A stretch of 64,000 bases of DNA from Persicaria tinctoria (GCA_037127255.1 JBANSL010000004.1:52835702-52899701), one strand, 5' to 3'. Shown: positions 11,019 to 22,456, counted from the first letter of the stretch. Notes: generated by a model from the letters alone, not told the origin. Numbers and translations: made by a program.

Positions 11019-12505
11019 GTGAGTTTCTTAAAAACCCCCAATTTCTAGGGTTTTCCTAATTTGTTAAAAGTTGAGAAATTTGGTAATGTCTGTATGAATT
11101 CGGGATTTAATTGTGAGGAATTTGGGATTGGAATAAGATTGATTGGGAAATTTGGCTTCGATTGTGGCTTTGCTTGTTCTTTTGAAGGAAAATAAAAATT
11201 GGGAATATCTACTTTTTAAGCATTAGATCGATCTTGCTGTTGAAAATATAATGTCAGTTTTGATGAAATTAACAATATTCATATAAAAACAAAAGAGAGT
11301 CCCCTTATTCAAAGCTAGTGACATTATCATTTAATTTTATTTTGGACCATATCAGTGATGATTCTCCTAAGTTTTCTCATGCAACTAATTTTATGAGGCA
11401 AGTCTTTGAAATCCTTGGTATGTTTACAGTTTACAGTTTACTATGAAGTGGGTTGCCTCTATTTTCTTAATGAAGGTTTCTTATGCTTGATTGGCAATTG
11501 TTTGCTCTTTTTTTTATGTATTAGATGTTATGCTGGCAAGTAGGAATTTTGTTCATTTATTTATTCATTTATATATTTTCCTCATATTTTGTTCATTTAT
11601 TTAGTTCCTCCATTCCCCTTGCATGTCTACTTTTTCAGTTGTGTTTCAGAAATAACATTATATATACAAGCAAAATACATGTATTATGTGATTATGTCTG
11701 ATGTTGTGGACTTAGATTTTGTGGTTCTCTTTCATGGTTCTCTTTCATGATTTTAGGATTCATGCTTGATACATGTGTGTGATCATTGTCTGTGCTGTCA
11801 GGTAACTCTTTTATTCATGGTTAAATAAGTGATAAGATTCACTTCTACACCTAGCAGAGTTAAGAATGTCCGCCTAGGAGAGCTCACCCTTGTCTGCTGA
11901 ACAAAGAAGTATTCTCTTTACCAAACTGAGAAGACTAAGGGAAGGGCTGCCTAACTTGCAAACTCACCAAATTTGGCGGGAGAGTGAGCTATCTTATCCT
12001 AAATTCTTATATGCATATTAATTTGTATTTGTACTTCTGCTGCTGCTGCTTCTAGCTACTCTGTATTATTCATTCATTTTTCCTTATTTTGATGGCGCTG
12101 AGCTGCTTCAATTGGCTTTAATTGGAAAGTGTAAAGACTAATCCTCTGGAGCTCTGATTATTTACTTCTGAGGGTTTAATGTTAATTTATGTCTAATGCT
12201 TCTAGTCACAGATCCCATTCACCAACATTATTTCTTGATCTTTCAAATGGAAATGAAGAAGCAACTTTTTCTTGTTTCATTTCTCTTTCATTCTTGAATT
12301 TAGCTGAGTTAATTATACAGTTGTTGCTCGATGATATAGACCCATATATGGTTTGTATGCCATTATTGGCTGCAGAATTATACAGTTGTTTCTGCCCGGG
12401 ATTAGTTTATCAGAATTGATTAACTGTTTTATGAATTTGATTTTACCCACCTAAGCATAACCTCTTTCTTGAGTTTATGAGCCATGAAATCTTTTGTATG
12501 TTCAG

Positions 12506-13260
12506 GAACTTGAATCTCTTCCTTGGTTGCACAGAATGCGAGAAATTGGTTATCTTCCTGGATATCTAGGTAAGTCGTGTCATGTATAGGTCCCTCTTTC
12601 GTTTTCTCTATATAGAGATCAGCAATGGTTGTAGTTAGCTGAATAATACTAGTGTTTGTTAAAGCTTCTTTCGAATATGATGCTTTTTTAAGGATGTTCT
12701 TGTTAACAAAATGATTGTCGAGTACAGAGCGGGCTGTTGAGCTAGGCTAGCTAGATGAGTTACATTTTTGCTCAAGAAAGTGTCACTCTGGTTAGTAATC
12801 CAGGAGGGAAGATCTCCTTAAGGTTTTGAACATGAATGATGTCTTATGTTGATTTTAAAATATACAGACTACAAGTGGAGCATATCAATTTCTATTTCAT
12901 ACATGGGCCTTTTCTTTTGTTGATTGGAAACTATAATATGACTTCGTGAGAGGTAGAGCATATCAATTTCTATTTCATACATATCTATTATAACAATGTC
13001 AATTTTTCTACCGTTCACCTCCTTGCATTAAGTTAGCCGATTGACTCTATTTTATGCCTTTTACTTCCCTACTACACCTGCTTATGTAGGCACAACCGCA
13101 CAACTTATTTTTGACCTGGATTCTTTTTGTACCTTGCATTTTTTTAAAGAGCAAGAAGAAGGAGATCAGCCTTCAGGGATTACCATATTTTCTAATGAGG
13201 AGAGTAGAAAGGAAGGAGACCACGAAGATGGGGAAATTCTTGAAATTAATCAGCCTTCAG
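12506..13260 (+). pseudogene. Captured fragment of a PSP-domain (ZCCHC8-like) host gene
   Basis: Two exon-like blocks fit together. Block 1 (12506-12569) is bounded by TTCAG and GTAAGT and reads ELESLPWLHRMREIGYLPGY. Block 2 (13150-13260) reads EQEEGDQPSGITIF, then an acidic GDHEDGEILEI, and ends at a GC-type donor AG|GCAAGT. The reading phase is continuous across the intron. The first block matches my memory of the PSP motif (WLxRMRExGYPPGYL) of plant zinc-knuckle ZCCHC8-like proteins, and DQPSGITI follows it in that family. Other possible exons: 13680-13744 and 14560-14634. No zinc knuckle is seen, so the gene is partial. Confidence 0.55.
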
Positions 13261-13481
13261 GCAAGTCTTCATCTCCACCACGTTTCTGAATTTGAGCTTT
13301 TTTCACAGGGTACAAAATGTGTTTTTTTTAATCTGTTTCATCTTTTTCGAGTGATACATAATCGATTTTCTCTCGACTTCAAATTTCTTGATTCATTTAT
13401 CTTATGCCACAAAGGAGCTGATGCCACAAGTAAGTGAGCCAATCAAGGAGCTCATACCATAAGTGAAATTTCTCTTTTACA

Positions 13482-13510
13482 TCACACACACACCCACACC
13501 CACACACACA

Positions 13511-13563
<53 letters not shown>

Positions 13564-13570
13564 ACACACA
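13482..13570. repeat. (CA)n microsatellite
   Basis: About 85 bases of CACACA with a few CCCA/AAAC interruptions, inside the CACTA element. Confidence 0.97.
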
Positions 13571-15714
13571 TATTTATATATAGTAATGAGGTGGGAGAAC
13601 TGATGCTTAAGGGTGATTCATTACTTTCATTTTTCCTAAATGAGAGGGCTCATCCGATTTTCATCTCCTTGATGTATAGGCATGTCAACGAAGAATGGAT
13701 TCTTCTCTGCAAGCAGCTATGATGGTTCTAATGGTAACTATGAAGGTAACTGGATTTTACATAATTATTATAATTTTATTGTTCAAATGGTAAATAAGAA
13801 TCTTGAACTACTTGCTAGGTTAGCGATAGTTATATATGCTGATATGTTAGGTAAACTGTTGTTCATTTTATCCCCTAATTTTTCAATTTTGATGTATTAC
13901 ATCATAGGAAATATTGTGTAAATATATTTGGCTTAATGTCTCTGATTTTGTCACCAAGCAAAGAAAATTAGAGAATGAATCAGTGACCTGAAATCTAGTT
14001 TAATATTGGTTAATTTCTTTCCTCATTACTGCTACACCCCTTCTGTGATGAGCAACGTCCATTTGTTTTTGGTGATATTGGTATCTTGAATTGGAATGTA
14101 AGTCTTTTAAGGTCAATATTCAGCGTACATAATTGCACAGTTATTCATCATTGTGAGCCGGATGAGAACATTAGAATATTTCATCTATCTTTTTATGCAA
14201 GCAACTGGTTCTTTGAGTTCCTTATATTATTTGTTGTCATTGCTTGTTTAATCACCAATGCGAGTACTTTTATGTTTTCACAGATGAATGTGGGGGAAAC
14301 TTCATTGCTGATAAGTATAGAATCTAGTTTCTTCATTGAATGAAGAAACCCAATTTGTAAATATAATTATACCCAGACAAGGATTTCAGGTTTTGATGAA
14401 AATATTTTCAACCTGAAACTCTATCTGAAATAAACTGAATGACAACCATTTAAATTCACATGAATTCACATAATTCATCAGTTTTCTTTTTTACTAGGAA
14501 TCGGTAGTTTTTTTATCTGATATCTGAGTTAGACTAATTCCTTGTCACAATATTTGTAGGTCTAACCAAAGGGTCGAAGACTAGTACACAGTACTCTTGG
14601 TTGCTGATTGCCCCATCCAGCGGATTTCTACAAGGTAATAATCTTACCTTACAATATTTTCTATCTGCCATGATGTGTCCTGTACCATTGGCATAATGTG
14701 GTCGATAGCTCTGGCTTCTCTCTTGTTCTGTATTGGTTGTTGATTGCCCTATCTAGTAGGCTCTGGTATAATCTTAACTTGCTATTCGGTGTTTAAAAAC
14801 TTTAATTAAACATAGGCTTTGGAGTTATTAGCATCCTCCCTCTTAAAAATCACATCACTTAAGGAACACATGCGCTGGAGTCATTTTAAAGTACCAGCAG
14901 CCTGCTGCAGTTCTATTAAATTGGTTATTTGATGACTGTTTTTAAGTGCATCACAAATATAAAAGGCCATGACTAGGTTCAATCCCCACATAGCAAGCTC
15001 TTTAACTACTGTTTTTTATAAAAGCTTTTATAGTACTTTCTTTAACCAACAGACTGACCTTAAGATAAATATGCACATTAAACTTTTTTCAGATTCATGT
15101 CCTCATGTATAATGCCCTTTTTCGGTGTACATCCCTCGTCCCAGCCCCACCCCTCCCTGGTTGCACATTTCTTTGTTCTTGTTTGTTGCCTACTGCCTTC
15201 TTATTGCCCTTGTGTGTTGGTTGGTTAGTTGCTAGTTCCTTGCCTCTGTGGTTGGTTTATCATATTTGTGTGGTCTGAAAAAAAGAAATATCTCATGTCT
15301 AATGGCTACCCCAATTTTCAGTTATGAAGACATGTCTTAGATATGCCCATTTTAATTTGATGACCATTTTATTTGTAGGTCTCTCGACATTTTGCACATC
15401 AACGTACAATATCCATATTGGTACACTTTTGCTCGTCGACATTTTGCACATGTTGGGTTTAGCCGTTTGTTTATATGCTATACCTAAACCTTAGCAAACT
15501 ACACTTTTGTATATAACACTTTGCTAATTACTATTACAGTATAATGCAATGAAAGCTCAATTTTTAGAATATATTTCTTCATTTTGTAGTTCATTTTACC
15601 TTTATGATTTAAATGTATGTAAATATATCACTTTATATATATTATACAGGTTTGTATATATAATATGTATTCTAAATAAATCGCGCTGGGAAATTATTTC
15701 ATTTCCAAACCATA

Positions 15715-16205
15715 TAAACCGCTGCCACAACTTTTTATTTATGTTGCCACAACACACAATAACCGCTGCCACAACATAAAATAACAGCTGCCACAGATAC
15801 ATTAACTCACTATTCATTCCTAGCAAACCGCTGCCAAATCATCATCCAACCGCCACCAAAGCTCATGAACCGCCACCATAGAGAACCTAAACCGCTGTCG
15901 TATCTCTCAGACTGCTGCCATAGGTGTATTGTATCGCCTCTATAGGCTTCGTGGAACCGCTGCCTAAGGATTTCCATAACCGTTTCCGTAGTTCCCACTC
16001 ACAACCGTCCCCATATACTTTTTGGCAGCGGTTTAAACTACCTAGGACATCGGTTTATCTGCCCGGCAAGAGCCGCGGCCATAGGCGTATGAAACCGCTG
16101 CCATAGGTCTATGGAAACGGGAGCAGATGGTGCGATCGTTAAACCGCCGCCATAGGCCTTTGGCAGCGGTTTTAGGGCTTTAGGCAACGGTTTTTGACCG
16201 CCACC
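15715..16205 (-). repeat. CACTA right subterminal repeats
   Basis: About fifteen AACCGCTGCCA/AACCGCCACC units, the reverse complement of the left-end motif. The last bases before the terminus revert to the direct orientation (GGCAGCGGTTT at about 16151), making local inverted pairs. Confidence 0.85.
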
Positions 16206-16586
16206 AAATGTCGAAAATGTAGTAGTGTCGTTTGTATACGATGCATGAGACCTAAGTTGCAGGTATAGTCGTATAGAGATCATAGTGAAGAAGTTCTGAA
16301 GGCGTTGGAGAACATCAAGGTTCGTTTTAAATGTTTTGAAACAAAAAGGGTAATTCCAAATGTGTTCAATTGTGTTAATTATTTATCCGGTGTATTTAAA
16401 AGTCTTCCACTGTACCAGTTAAATGATTGTAAATATTATTTAAAAATATAATTTCCTTTTGGTAAAAGTCTTCCGCTGTATTTACATTAATGCATGCTAT
16501 TATCTTGTTTATGGGAGCATGGTTGCATGCCCCTATTAGCCTAAGGTGGCTACGACATCCCCTCGTTTACAGAAGGGGGTGTTATA

Positions 16587-16885
16587 GAAGGTAGTATCAG
16601 AGCTAAAGATTTTACAACAGAAATTTAAAATGTCTTTTGTTTTAAATATGTTCTCCAAAGGTTCTTCAAAGACCCGTGACCAATGTCTCCAACCAAGACT
16701 TTCTTCGATCGTTACAAAGCTTCTAGAAATACCAATGTGGGTACTGGTATTTCATACTTATAAGATGGTTAATAGAAGCAACGATGTAGTTTTCATGTTG
16801 CAGGATAAGCTGATTGTGTGAGCTCCTTATGATTAGAAGTTGTGATAGTCGAGAATAGTATTGATAAGACTTCATTCCCTAGGTC
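16587..16885 (+). other. Gypsy-1 primer-binding site and leader
   Basis: AGTATCAGAGC at about 16592-16602 differs by one base from TGGTATCAGAGC, the initiator tRNA-Met primer site usual in plant Ty3 elements. It starts 5 bases after the LTR end. The rest up to the gag ATG at 16886 is non-coding leader. Confidence 0.7.
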
Positions 16886-18440
16886 ATGGAGAACCAGTAC
16901 AACTTGAATCTCAATAACGAGAATGCTAGCCAAGAATTTGTCAGCAACCCTAGGAACATCCCAAGAGATAAAGTGGGTGATCAAGAAAATGTTAACCCTC
17001 CGCCTGTAGTGGAAGAATTAAATGCTGCCACCCTACGAGCTATTCAACAGTTGGTTCAAACTGCAGTATCACAAGCTTTAGCATGGACTCAACATGCACA
17101 ACCAGTGATTCAACCAGGCCACGTTATTCCAATTGCACAGGTGCAAGCACCGGGCCAAGGAGATACTTATGGTCGAGCTTTCAAGTCTGTGAATATGATG
17201 AAACCAGATGACTTTGATGGTTCAGATGAACCTTACCAGGTAGTGGAATGGCTTACTCATATCGAGAAGATCTTCAAAGGGATTGTTTGCACTGAAGCGA
17301 ACAGGGTGAATATAGTAGCACTGCAATTAAAGGGAGAAGCCAGTCAATGATGGGAGTCAGTGAGACCTTCTATGGAGGTCAAGGAGATACTTATGGTCGA
17401 GCTTTGAAGTATGTGAATATGATGAAACCAAATGACTTTGATGGTTCAGGTGAACCTTACAAGGTAGTGGAATGGCTTACTCATATCGAGAAGATCTTCA
17501 AAGGGATTGTTTGCACTGAAGCGAAAAAGGTGAATATAGTAGCACTACAATTAAAGAGAGAAGCCAGTCAATGATGGGAGTTAGTGAGACCTTCTATGGA
17601 GGCCAACCTAACCTAGGATGGTTTTAAAGAGAGAATTATCGATCAATACTTCTCTCCATCCCTAAGAGCAGCGAAGAGGATATAGTTCCTCCACCCTGAT
17701 AACCAAGGTCTAAAGCTTGCTCAATTGCTCACAAAGTACTATAGACTACTTCCCTAAGCTGGTAATATGATCCAGTCTGAAGGTGATAAAATCATGTACT
17801 TTCATGAGTGGATGTACCACAAATAAAGTTACAAATGCTCCAGCGTTACTACGAGACGCTAGATCAGTATATCGATGCAACTTATCGGGTAAAGGCCACA
17901 CTAGAGGAAGGTCGGAAGGACCGAGAACTGTTTGAACAAAAGAAGGGAAACAGTTACATATCGGTACTAAGAGGGCTACTCCAACTATATCGATGTGTGG
18001 ATCAGTGTTGAATCAAAATCAGACCCAAGCACAATCAGTTCAAAACTCCACTAGAATGACCAGGCGAAGTGATCAAGGTATCCAATGTCACAACTACGGC
18101 AACCCGGATCATTTGAGGCCCCAATGTCAACAGGTGGCTCAAATTTGTCGAGGTTTCGGGAAGCCGGGACACATGGTCAAATTCTGTAGATTCAAAAATG
18201 AAAATCCCATCTAGTCCCAACAAGGTTCGTTTGTTCCCACAAAGTCAGCAAACCAGTGGCAAGGCCAAGTTTCACAATCTCGATACAATAAGAAAGGGAG
18301 CCAGACTCAAGCAGCATCAGAGCCCACCATTCAAAAAAAGGGTTAGGCTCCAATCAAAAAGGGAGCCAGACTTCAGCAAGTGCATCCTTGTCCGGGCGAA
18401 GCAGACCAGCAAAACAAGGGAAGTACAACCAGATCCATGC
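16886..18440 (+). pseudogene. Gypsy-1 gag, broken
   Basis: Starts MENQYNLNLNNE. The gag core has YQVVEWLTHIEKIFKGI and VNIVALQLKGEA, ending at a TGA where the family has Trp. Further pieces include MDVPQIKLQMLQRYYETLDQ near 17810. A zinc knuckle relic follows at about 18090-18190 (CHNYGNPDHLRPQC, then CRGFGKPGHMVKFC). A basic Gln-rich tail continues in another frame to about 18440. Several frameshifts and an internal tandem duplication are present. Protease, RT and integrase do not follow; the sequence passes into MULE DNA instead. Confidence 0.8.
17161..17608 (+). repeat. 224-bp tandem duplication inside gag
   Basis: AGATACTTATGGTCGAGCTT begins at 17161 and again at 17385. Both copies run to GAGACCTTCTATGGAGG. 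The unit is not a multiple of three. Both copies carry the same TGA after GCCAGTCAA. Confidence 0.92.
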
Positions 18441-18449
18441 CTGGAAATT

Positions 18450-19860
18450 ATAAACCATTAGAGCACTTATTATATGTAACTCGCAAGCAGAGGAACATAT
18501 TTACCGTAATAATGAAACATGTTACATGCAACAGTGCAGCACACCCACGTAGGCCTTTAGCCTCGCCTCTCGTGGTCTCCCATAATCCTCGGTAGAGGAA
18601 GGCAAGCACTCCTGCTCCCCAAGCTAGTCTCCCGGAGTGCGGAAAGTCCCAAACTAGCCCGAACAACGAGAAGTGTACGCGACTCTGGGACTTGTCGATG
18701 AAGAGCGTCGCACCTAGCAGCGTAGCCAATAAAGAAACGGCGAGGTCGTGCTAGCTCTCTCTGGCAGCTGGGGTACGGTCGTCCCACTCATCTCGACGAC
18801 GGTCGTGCCTCTCCTCCCACCAAGTCGTCAACTTCGGGGTGGGCGCTCCACAAGCCTTTCTATGCTTCTTCAGCAGGGCCGCGTTCCAACAAAACAACCG
18901 CTGCAGTAGAGGCTCCAGCTGTAGTGGAAGATAGTCAGGGAGAGATTCGCAAGGCAGTCCCTCAATTTGCAGCCCCATCACACAAGCGACGTCGTAGAGG
19001 GCGACGTCGTAGAGGCTTCAACTGGGCATCCACTCCGTCCCAGTTCAAATCAAGCAGCCCTAGTAGGCCAGACTGAGCTGCCGCTTGCACCCATGTCCCA
19101 GGACCCTCGTACATGTAGTACCAGAACGGAAGGAGGTGTCAAGCCCGATCATGAACCTTCAGCAATTTATGCTTAAAGGTCGGGTCCGTCTAGAGCCAGT
19201 GTTCCCTATGGTGCCTAAACGAGACCAAAAGATTTCCTCGAGGCAAGTCGCCAACGGGGAGCTCATCGGCCCCCTCCTCCTCGCCCCAGATCCTCCTCAG
19301 CCGCCACCCCATCCCCAGGCGCCGCCCCCTATGGCGCCTGAGTTGGCCCCTGCATATGTCCTCCCCCATCCTCCTCCTCACTAGCCACCAGATGATCCTC
19401 CCCATCCTCCTCGTCATTGTCATCACCGATCTTCTCCTGATCAAAATGAAGATCCTCCGCTACATCCTATCGTGTGTCATCCGCTACCACAGCAGGTGTA
19501 AAGCAGCCACTTGCGGCTGCGATGACCTCAGCCCAATCAGCGTCTCCACGAGCGTGTCCGGAGGTATTGGCATCAGCCCTGTGACCCTAAAGCCCAGTAG
19601 TCATGCTGAAGAACGTACCATTAACGTCCACATGATCCTCCGATAACGCCAGCGTCGGGTGTATATCAGGCACAACCGCCGTATCTCTCACGGCCATAGT
19701 CTCCTGCTCTGCAAGAGCCATGAGATCTAACACCGTGTGCGAAGACGAGTCAGTGATGATGACCTCTGCCGGATTGGCGCTCTCTACGACATGTGAAGGC
19801 GTATTGCGGTCTCGCCCGAGAACGATGCGAACGGTCTAATCAACCCGCCTCATCCGAGAA
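18450..19860 (-). pseudogene. Plant mobile domain (PMD, MAIN/MAIL1-like) gene of the MULE, broken
   Basis: Read downwards: an acidic N-terminal stretch (DQEKIGDDNDEEDGEDHL near 19430), then a degraded TDPTFKHKLLKVHDRA region and LGLLDLNWDGVDAQL near 19060. Next come LQIEGLPCESLPDYL near 18970, TWWEERHDRR near 18830, and finally TLLGATLFIDKSQSRVHFSL with GRLAWGAGVLAFLYRGLWE (18560-18730). The last two blocks are the most conserved parts of plant mobile domains. At least six in-frame stops interrupt it. The C-terminal third is absent: a GT donor near 18530 is followed by the junction with Gypsy-1. PMD genes are known both as host regulators and as cargo of MULEs; here the context says cargo. 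Confidence 0.65.
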
Positions 19861-20240
19861 TCCTATTAAATTTTGAACTACTTTTTAAATATATTATTTC
19901 ATTTAAGTTGAATTTCATATTCACCACTCTATTAAAATGTTCTATTTCATTCAAAATTTTAATTTTCGATCCGCTTACAGTAGTTAACTTTATTTCATTT
20001 CAGTTGTAAATTTTTTTCGATGTAATTTCTTTTTGTCTATTTCGACGATTTGTTTCTATAATTTCTTTTTAAACATCTTATCTTGTAGCAATTTATTTAT
20101 ACAATTTGTTTTCGTATGTTTCTATAATTTGTGTCTATAATTTTCTTAGAACATCTTAATTTGTAACAATTTGTTTCTATAATTTAGTTATTCGATATAA
20201 AATTAAACAATTAAATAGCAAGGTAAAATAAAACATTAAG
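19861..20240. other. AT-rich non-coding stretch, possibly an intron of the PMD gene
   Basis: T-rich sequence with many TTTCTATAATTT-type repeats, flanked by coding-like minus-strand sequence on both sides. A minus-strand donor (GTATGAATTT near 20265) fits an intron joining 20241-20882 to the PMD region. No other feature seen. Confidence 0.4.
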
Positions 20241-20882
20241 TCACTCAAAAAAAATATTAAATAAATTCATACTAACCGATGGAGTACTCGTTAGGGGAGA
20301 AACCTCCTGCTTACGCCTCTTCCGGCCAGCACCGGCTCTTCCACCACTGCCACCACCCCCATCACTAGCGGTCCTCCCGGCGCCGCCACCACCATGAACT
20401 CGGCTACCACCACCACCAGCCCCGACGCCGGATCCACCTAACTCGTGGCCATCGCCTCCTCTCCCTGAGCCGCCATCGCCGCCGTGCCCCACACCTCGGG
20501 CACCACCTCCTCGGCCGCCTCATGGCCCTAATCCCCTATAACCGCCACCTACGCCAACACCTCGGCCAGCAACTCCTCGGCCGCCTCCAAACTCCAGCCA
20601 TCGACGGCGCCTCCATGACCTCATCCTCGGGATCTCACCATCGATCTCTCGCTCTCTCTTACCGGAATCGCTCTCTCGCCTGAATCGCCCGTTCACTCTC
20701 TCTCTCTCGAATCGCCCGCGCGCTCTCTCCCCCGAATCGCTGGCGTGTGCGGAGGAAGAACAACGTCGGTTTCGATGTTGTTCTTTATATGAAAAGAAGC
20801 AGAACATCGAATCCGACGTTGTGTGGACAATGTCAAATCGAACGTTGTGGTTCGAAACGTCACCTGACGTTTCGAAACCCAA
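20241..20882 (-). pseudogene. Gly/Arg-rich ORF, probable N-terminal exon of the PMD gene
   Basis: One frame open over 213 codons except for a single TGA at 20520-20522. The N-terminal half is Arg/Ser/Glu-rich; the C-terminal half is strongly Gly-rich (GGDGGSGRGGDGHELGGSG) and ends in a basic cluster, RKRRKQEV. The actual start may be a later Met (MRSWRRRRW at about 20625), because the first 40 residues overlap the palindrome array. No domain recognised; disordered Gly-rich N-termini are common in PMD proteins. Confidence 0.45.
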
Positions 20883-20940
20883 CCTTCTATCCGTTGTAAT
20901 TCAAATTACAACGTCCGTTTGAATGTTGTGTTTTTTTTTG
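20755..20940. repeat. ACGTTG palindrome array A, with TATA box (upstream of the PMD gene)
   Basis: Repeated AACGTCGG...GATGTTG, CCGACGTTGTG and TTACAACGTCC...GAATGTTG units form imperfect inverted pairs. On the minus strand CATATAAAG (20781-20790) looks like a TATA box for the Gly-rich/PMD gene. Confidence 0.7.
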
Positions 20941-21386
20941 TTGTAAATTGAACTTGTCATATTTAGTTCGATTTTAAAAGGGAAATAAACGATTTTAGTG
21001 TATGTGCAGTAAAATAACATACAATCCATATGTTGGTCTAGATTGAACAGAAGATATTTGTGGATTTTGGATAACTTTTACTCGTAATGGAACTACAGTA
21101 TGAATTAATACATTTATGGAAGTGTAGGTTTACACTTGTATGTAAAAATCAATCAAGTGTCCAAATTATGGGAAATTGAATCCCTAAAGCCAAAGTTACA
21201 CACTATCACAATAATTAAATGCATATTCTACATTGCACATCTTTATCTGATCTACGCCTGATCTAGTATATATAACCAAATTGGTTTCATTTCCGGGCAC
21301 CTCCATCTCCATTAAACCTTTCCGTCATTATCAAATATTAAAATGATAATACATATATTACTTACAATGAGTCTACCTATAACCAG
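20941..21386. other. No feature recognised
   Basis: AT-rich sequence between array A and small protein copy 1. I see no ORF, hairpin family or repeat here. Confidence 0.5.
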
Positions 21387-21872
21387 TTACGGGGTACTAA
21401 CGTAACTGGGTGTACAACTACCAACAGACTCATCTAGATTGGTAAAGATGTCGATTTGCACCTCGATGAACGCGTACTGTCGCAACCTATCGTTTCCCGG
21501 GCCCACTACCCTCTTAATCACGAACGTCGTAACTTCACGGATATAATGTCGAGATACATCACGGTAGAAAATGTCCAGCATTTCCGTAATCATATTTCCC
21601 ATTTCGGATAGGTAGGCCTCTCGCTCGTTGATATACATCATGGCGTCGTGGTGGCATCCGAACTCCGTCGTCACCGATCTCCTCGAGCCACTTTGGCATA
21701 CGACGCGAAAAAGACAACATGGGAATGCCCGCTTGTACTTCCGGTGTTGGCAGTTGCAGTCGCTTTCGTCAGGTGGATAACGGTGTTTCGTCCCTCTAAT
21801 TTGATAGCTGATCCCCTCGGATGTTACTTCGTCCTTTGTGAAGTAAGTGGGGTATCTATTGGGATTGGACAT
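21387..21872 (-). CDS. Small MULE-associated protein, copy 1 (161 aa, unrecognised)
   Basis: The best-preserved of three related copies in this element. It starts MSNPNRYPTYFTKDEV. A conserved motif RxxxxPPDESDCNCQHRKYK is followed by a Cys-rich part (FPCCLFRVVC). The C-terminal half is helical-looking (MGNMITEMLDIFYRDVS) and ends QYAFIEVQIDIFTNLDESVG. Copies 2 and 3 share RH.......CNCxHxK, the (Y)YTR...Y(N/D)DV block and AF(Q)xVQI......ESVG at the end. The ORF is complete with a TATA box 55 bases upstream. I do not recognise the family; by position it is an accessory protein, as mudrB is in maize MuDR, but I see no similarity to mudrB. Confidence 0.6.
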   Translation of the reverse strand: MSNPNRYPTYFTKDEVTSEGISYQIRGTKHRYPPDESDCNCQHRKYKRAFPCCLFRVVCQSGSRRSVTTEFGCHHDAMMYINEREAYLSEMGNMITEMLDIFYRDVSRHYIREVTTFVIKRVVGPGNDRLRQYAFIEVQIDIFTNLDESVGSCTPSYVSTP

Positions 21873-21926
21873 TAGGTAGCATAAGTGTGAAAGGGGTCGG
21901 GGTGGATGGATAGTGGGTGTGGGTGG

Positions 21927-21934
21927 CTTTTATA
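21927..21934 (-). promoter_or_regulatory. TATA box of small protein copy 1
   Basis: TATAAAAG on the minus strand, 55 bases before the ATG and directly beside palindrome array B. Confidence 0.6.
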
Positions 21935-21949
21935 GGCACTTCACAATAA

Positions 21950-22440
21950 GACGTTGGATCCGACGTTGCATAGGATTCTGCAACGTTGGAACCAGCGTTC
22001 CATATGAACACCCTAGGGAAAACCTATATGCGTTGGGTATGAAAGGGTTGCTAGGGTTAAGCAACGTTCTATCTGACGTTAGTTTGGGTAAAGCAACATT
22101 TTATCGGACGTTGCATATGATATTGCAACGTCGGAACCAACGTTGCATAGGGCTACCCTAGGACAACCTTATGCGTAGGGTATGCAAGGGTTTCTAGGGT
22201 TAAGCAATGTTGGAGACAACGTTGCATGAGGTATAGCAACGTTTTATCTGGCGTTGCATAGGATTCTACATCGTTGGAACCAACGTTGGATATGAACACC
22301 CTAGGGCAACCCTATATGCGTAGGGTTGCCCTAGGGTGTATAGCAACGTTGGAACCAACGTTGGAACCATCGTTGGAAGCAACGTTCTATCCGACGTTGC
22401 TTTGTGTATAGCAATGTTTTATCCAACGTTGTATTTCGAT
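21950..22440. repeat. ACGTTG palindrome array B
   Basis: At least ten pairs of CAACGTT and AACGTTG facing each other over about 6-12 bases, for example CAACGTTGGAACCAACGTTG, itself a palindrome, at about 22343-22362. A longer phrase (AACACCCTAGGG...CCTATATGCGTAGGG) recurs about three times, so the array also has a roughly 100-bp tandem order. Confidence 0.88.
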
Positions 22441-22456
22441 CTGCATTTTCCGTCGA

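Larger units (their letters stand above)
10338..16227. mobile_element. CACTA (En/Spm-type) DNA transposon, 5,890 bp, non-autonomous
   Basis: The ends are CACTACTACAATTTCGA and, inverted, CACTACTACATTTTCGA (16 of 17 match). The 3-bp target TCG is duplicated at 10335-10337 and 16228-16230. The uninterrupted site exists in the other Gypsy-1 LTR at about 36956-36965 (CTCTCGTTTGTATACG). Both ends carry many subterminal GGCAGCGGTTT motifs in opposite orientation. No TNPD/TNPA-like transposase is visible inside, so it would need help to move. The interior carries spliced host-gene pieces. Confidence 0.93.
9521..16586 (+). repeat. Gypsy-1 5' LTR, split by a CACTA element
   Basis: Bases 9521-10337 and 16228-16586 match the sequence at 36287-37344 closely, in order. 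Shared landmarks are AATGGGCAATG, TGCCCATATTCCATC, GAAGATGAGCGCTTCC, GTTTGTATACGATGCAT and AGAAGGGGGTGTTA. The LTR ends at GGGGGTGTTATA, just before a tRNA-Met-type primer site. This copy also has about three GGAAGATGAGCGCT-bearing subrepeats of about 60 bp that are reduced in the other copy. The left end is uncertain. Confidence 0.8.

Noticed and set aside
10645..11022. 125-codon ORF in the CACTA element as a protein gene
   Set aside because: Pro/Ser-rich, no domain, and it runs across a likely splice donor; treated as a possible leader exon only.
12189..12419. 76-codon ORF (MSNASSHRSHS) as a gene
   Set aside because: LLLDDIDPY is suggestive of an upstream PSP-gene exon, but the rest looks like intron sequence and I could not place splice sites with confidence.
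10338..16227. Helitron or MITE origin for the GGCAGCGGTT repeats
   Set aside because: CACTA termini with a 3-bp TCG duplication and an empty site settle the class.
18967..19646. Plus-strand ORFs (69-99 codons) over the PMD region
   Set aside because: Pro-rich shadow frames of the minus-strand acidic and PMD coding sequence.
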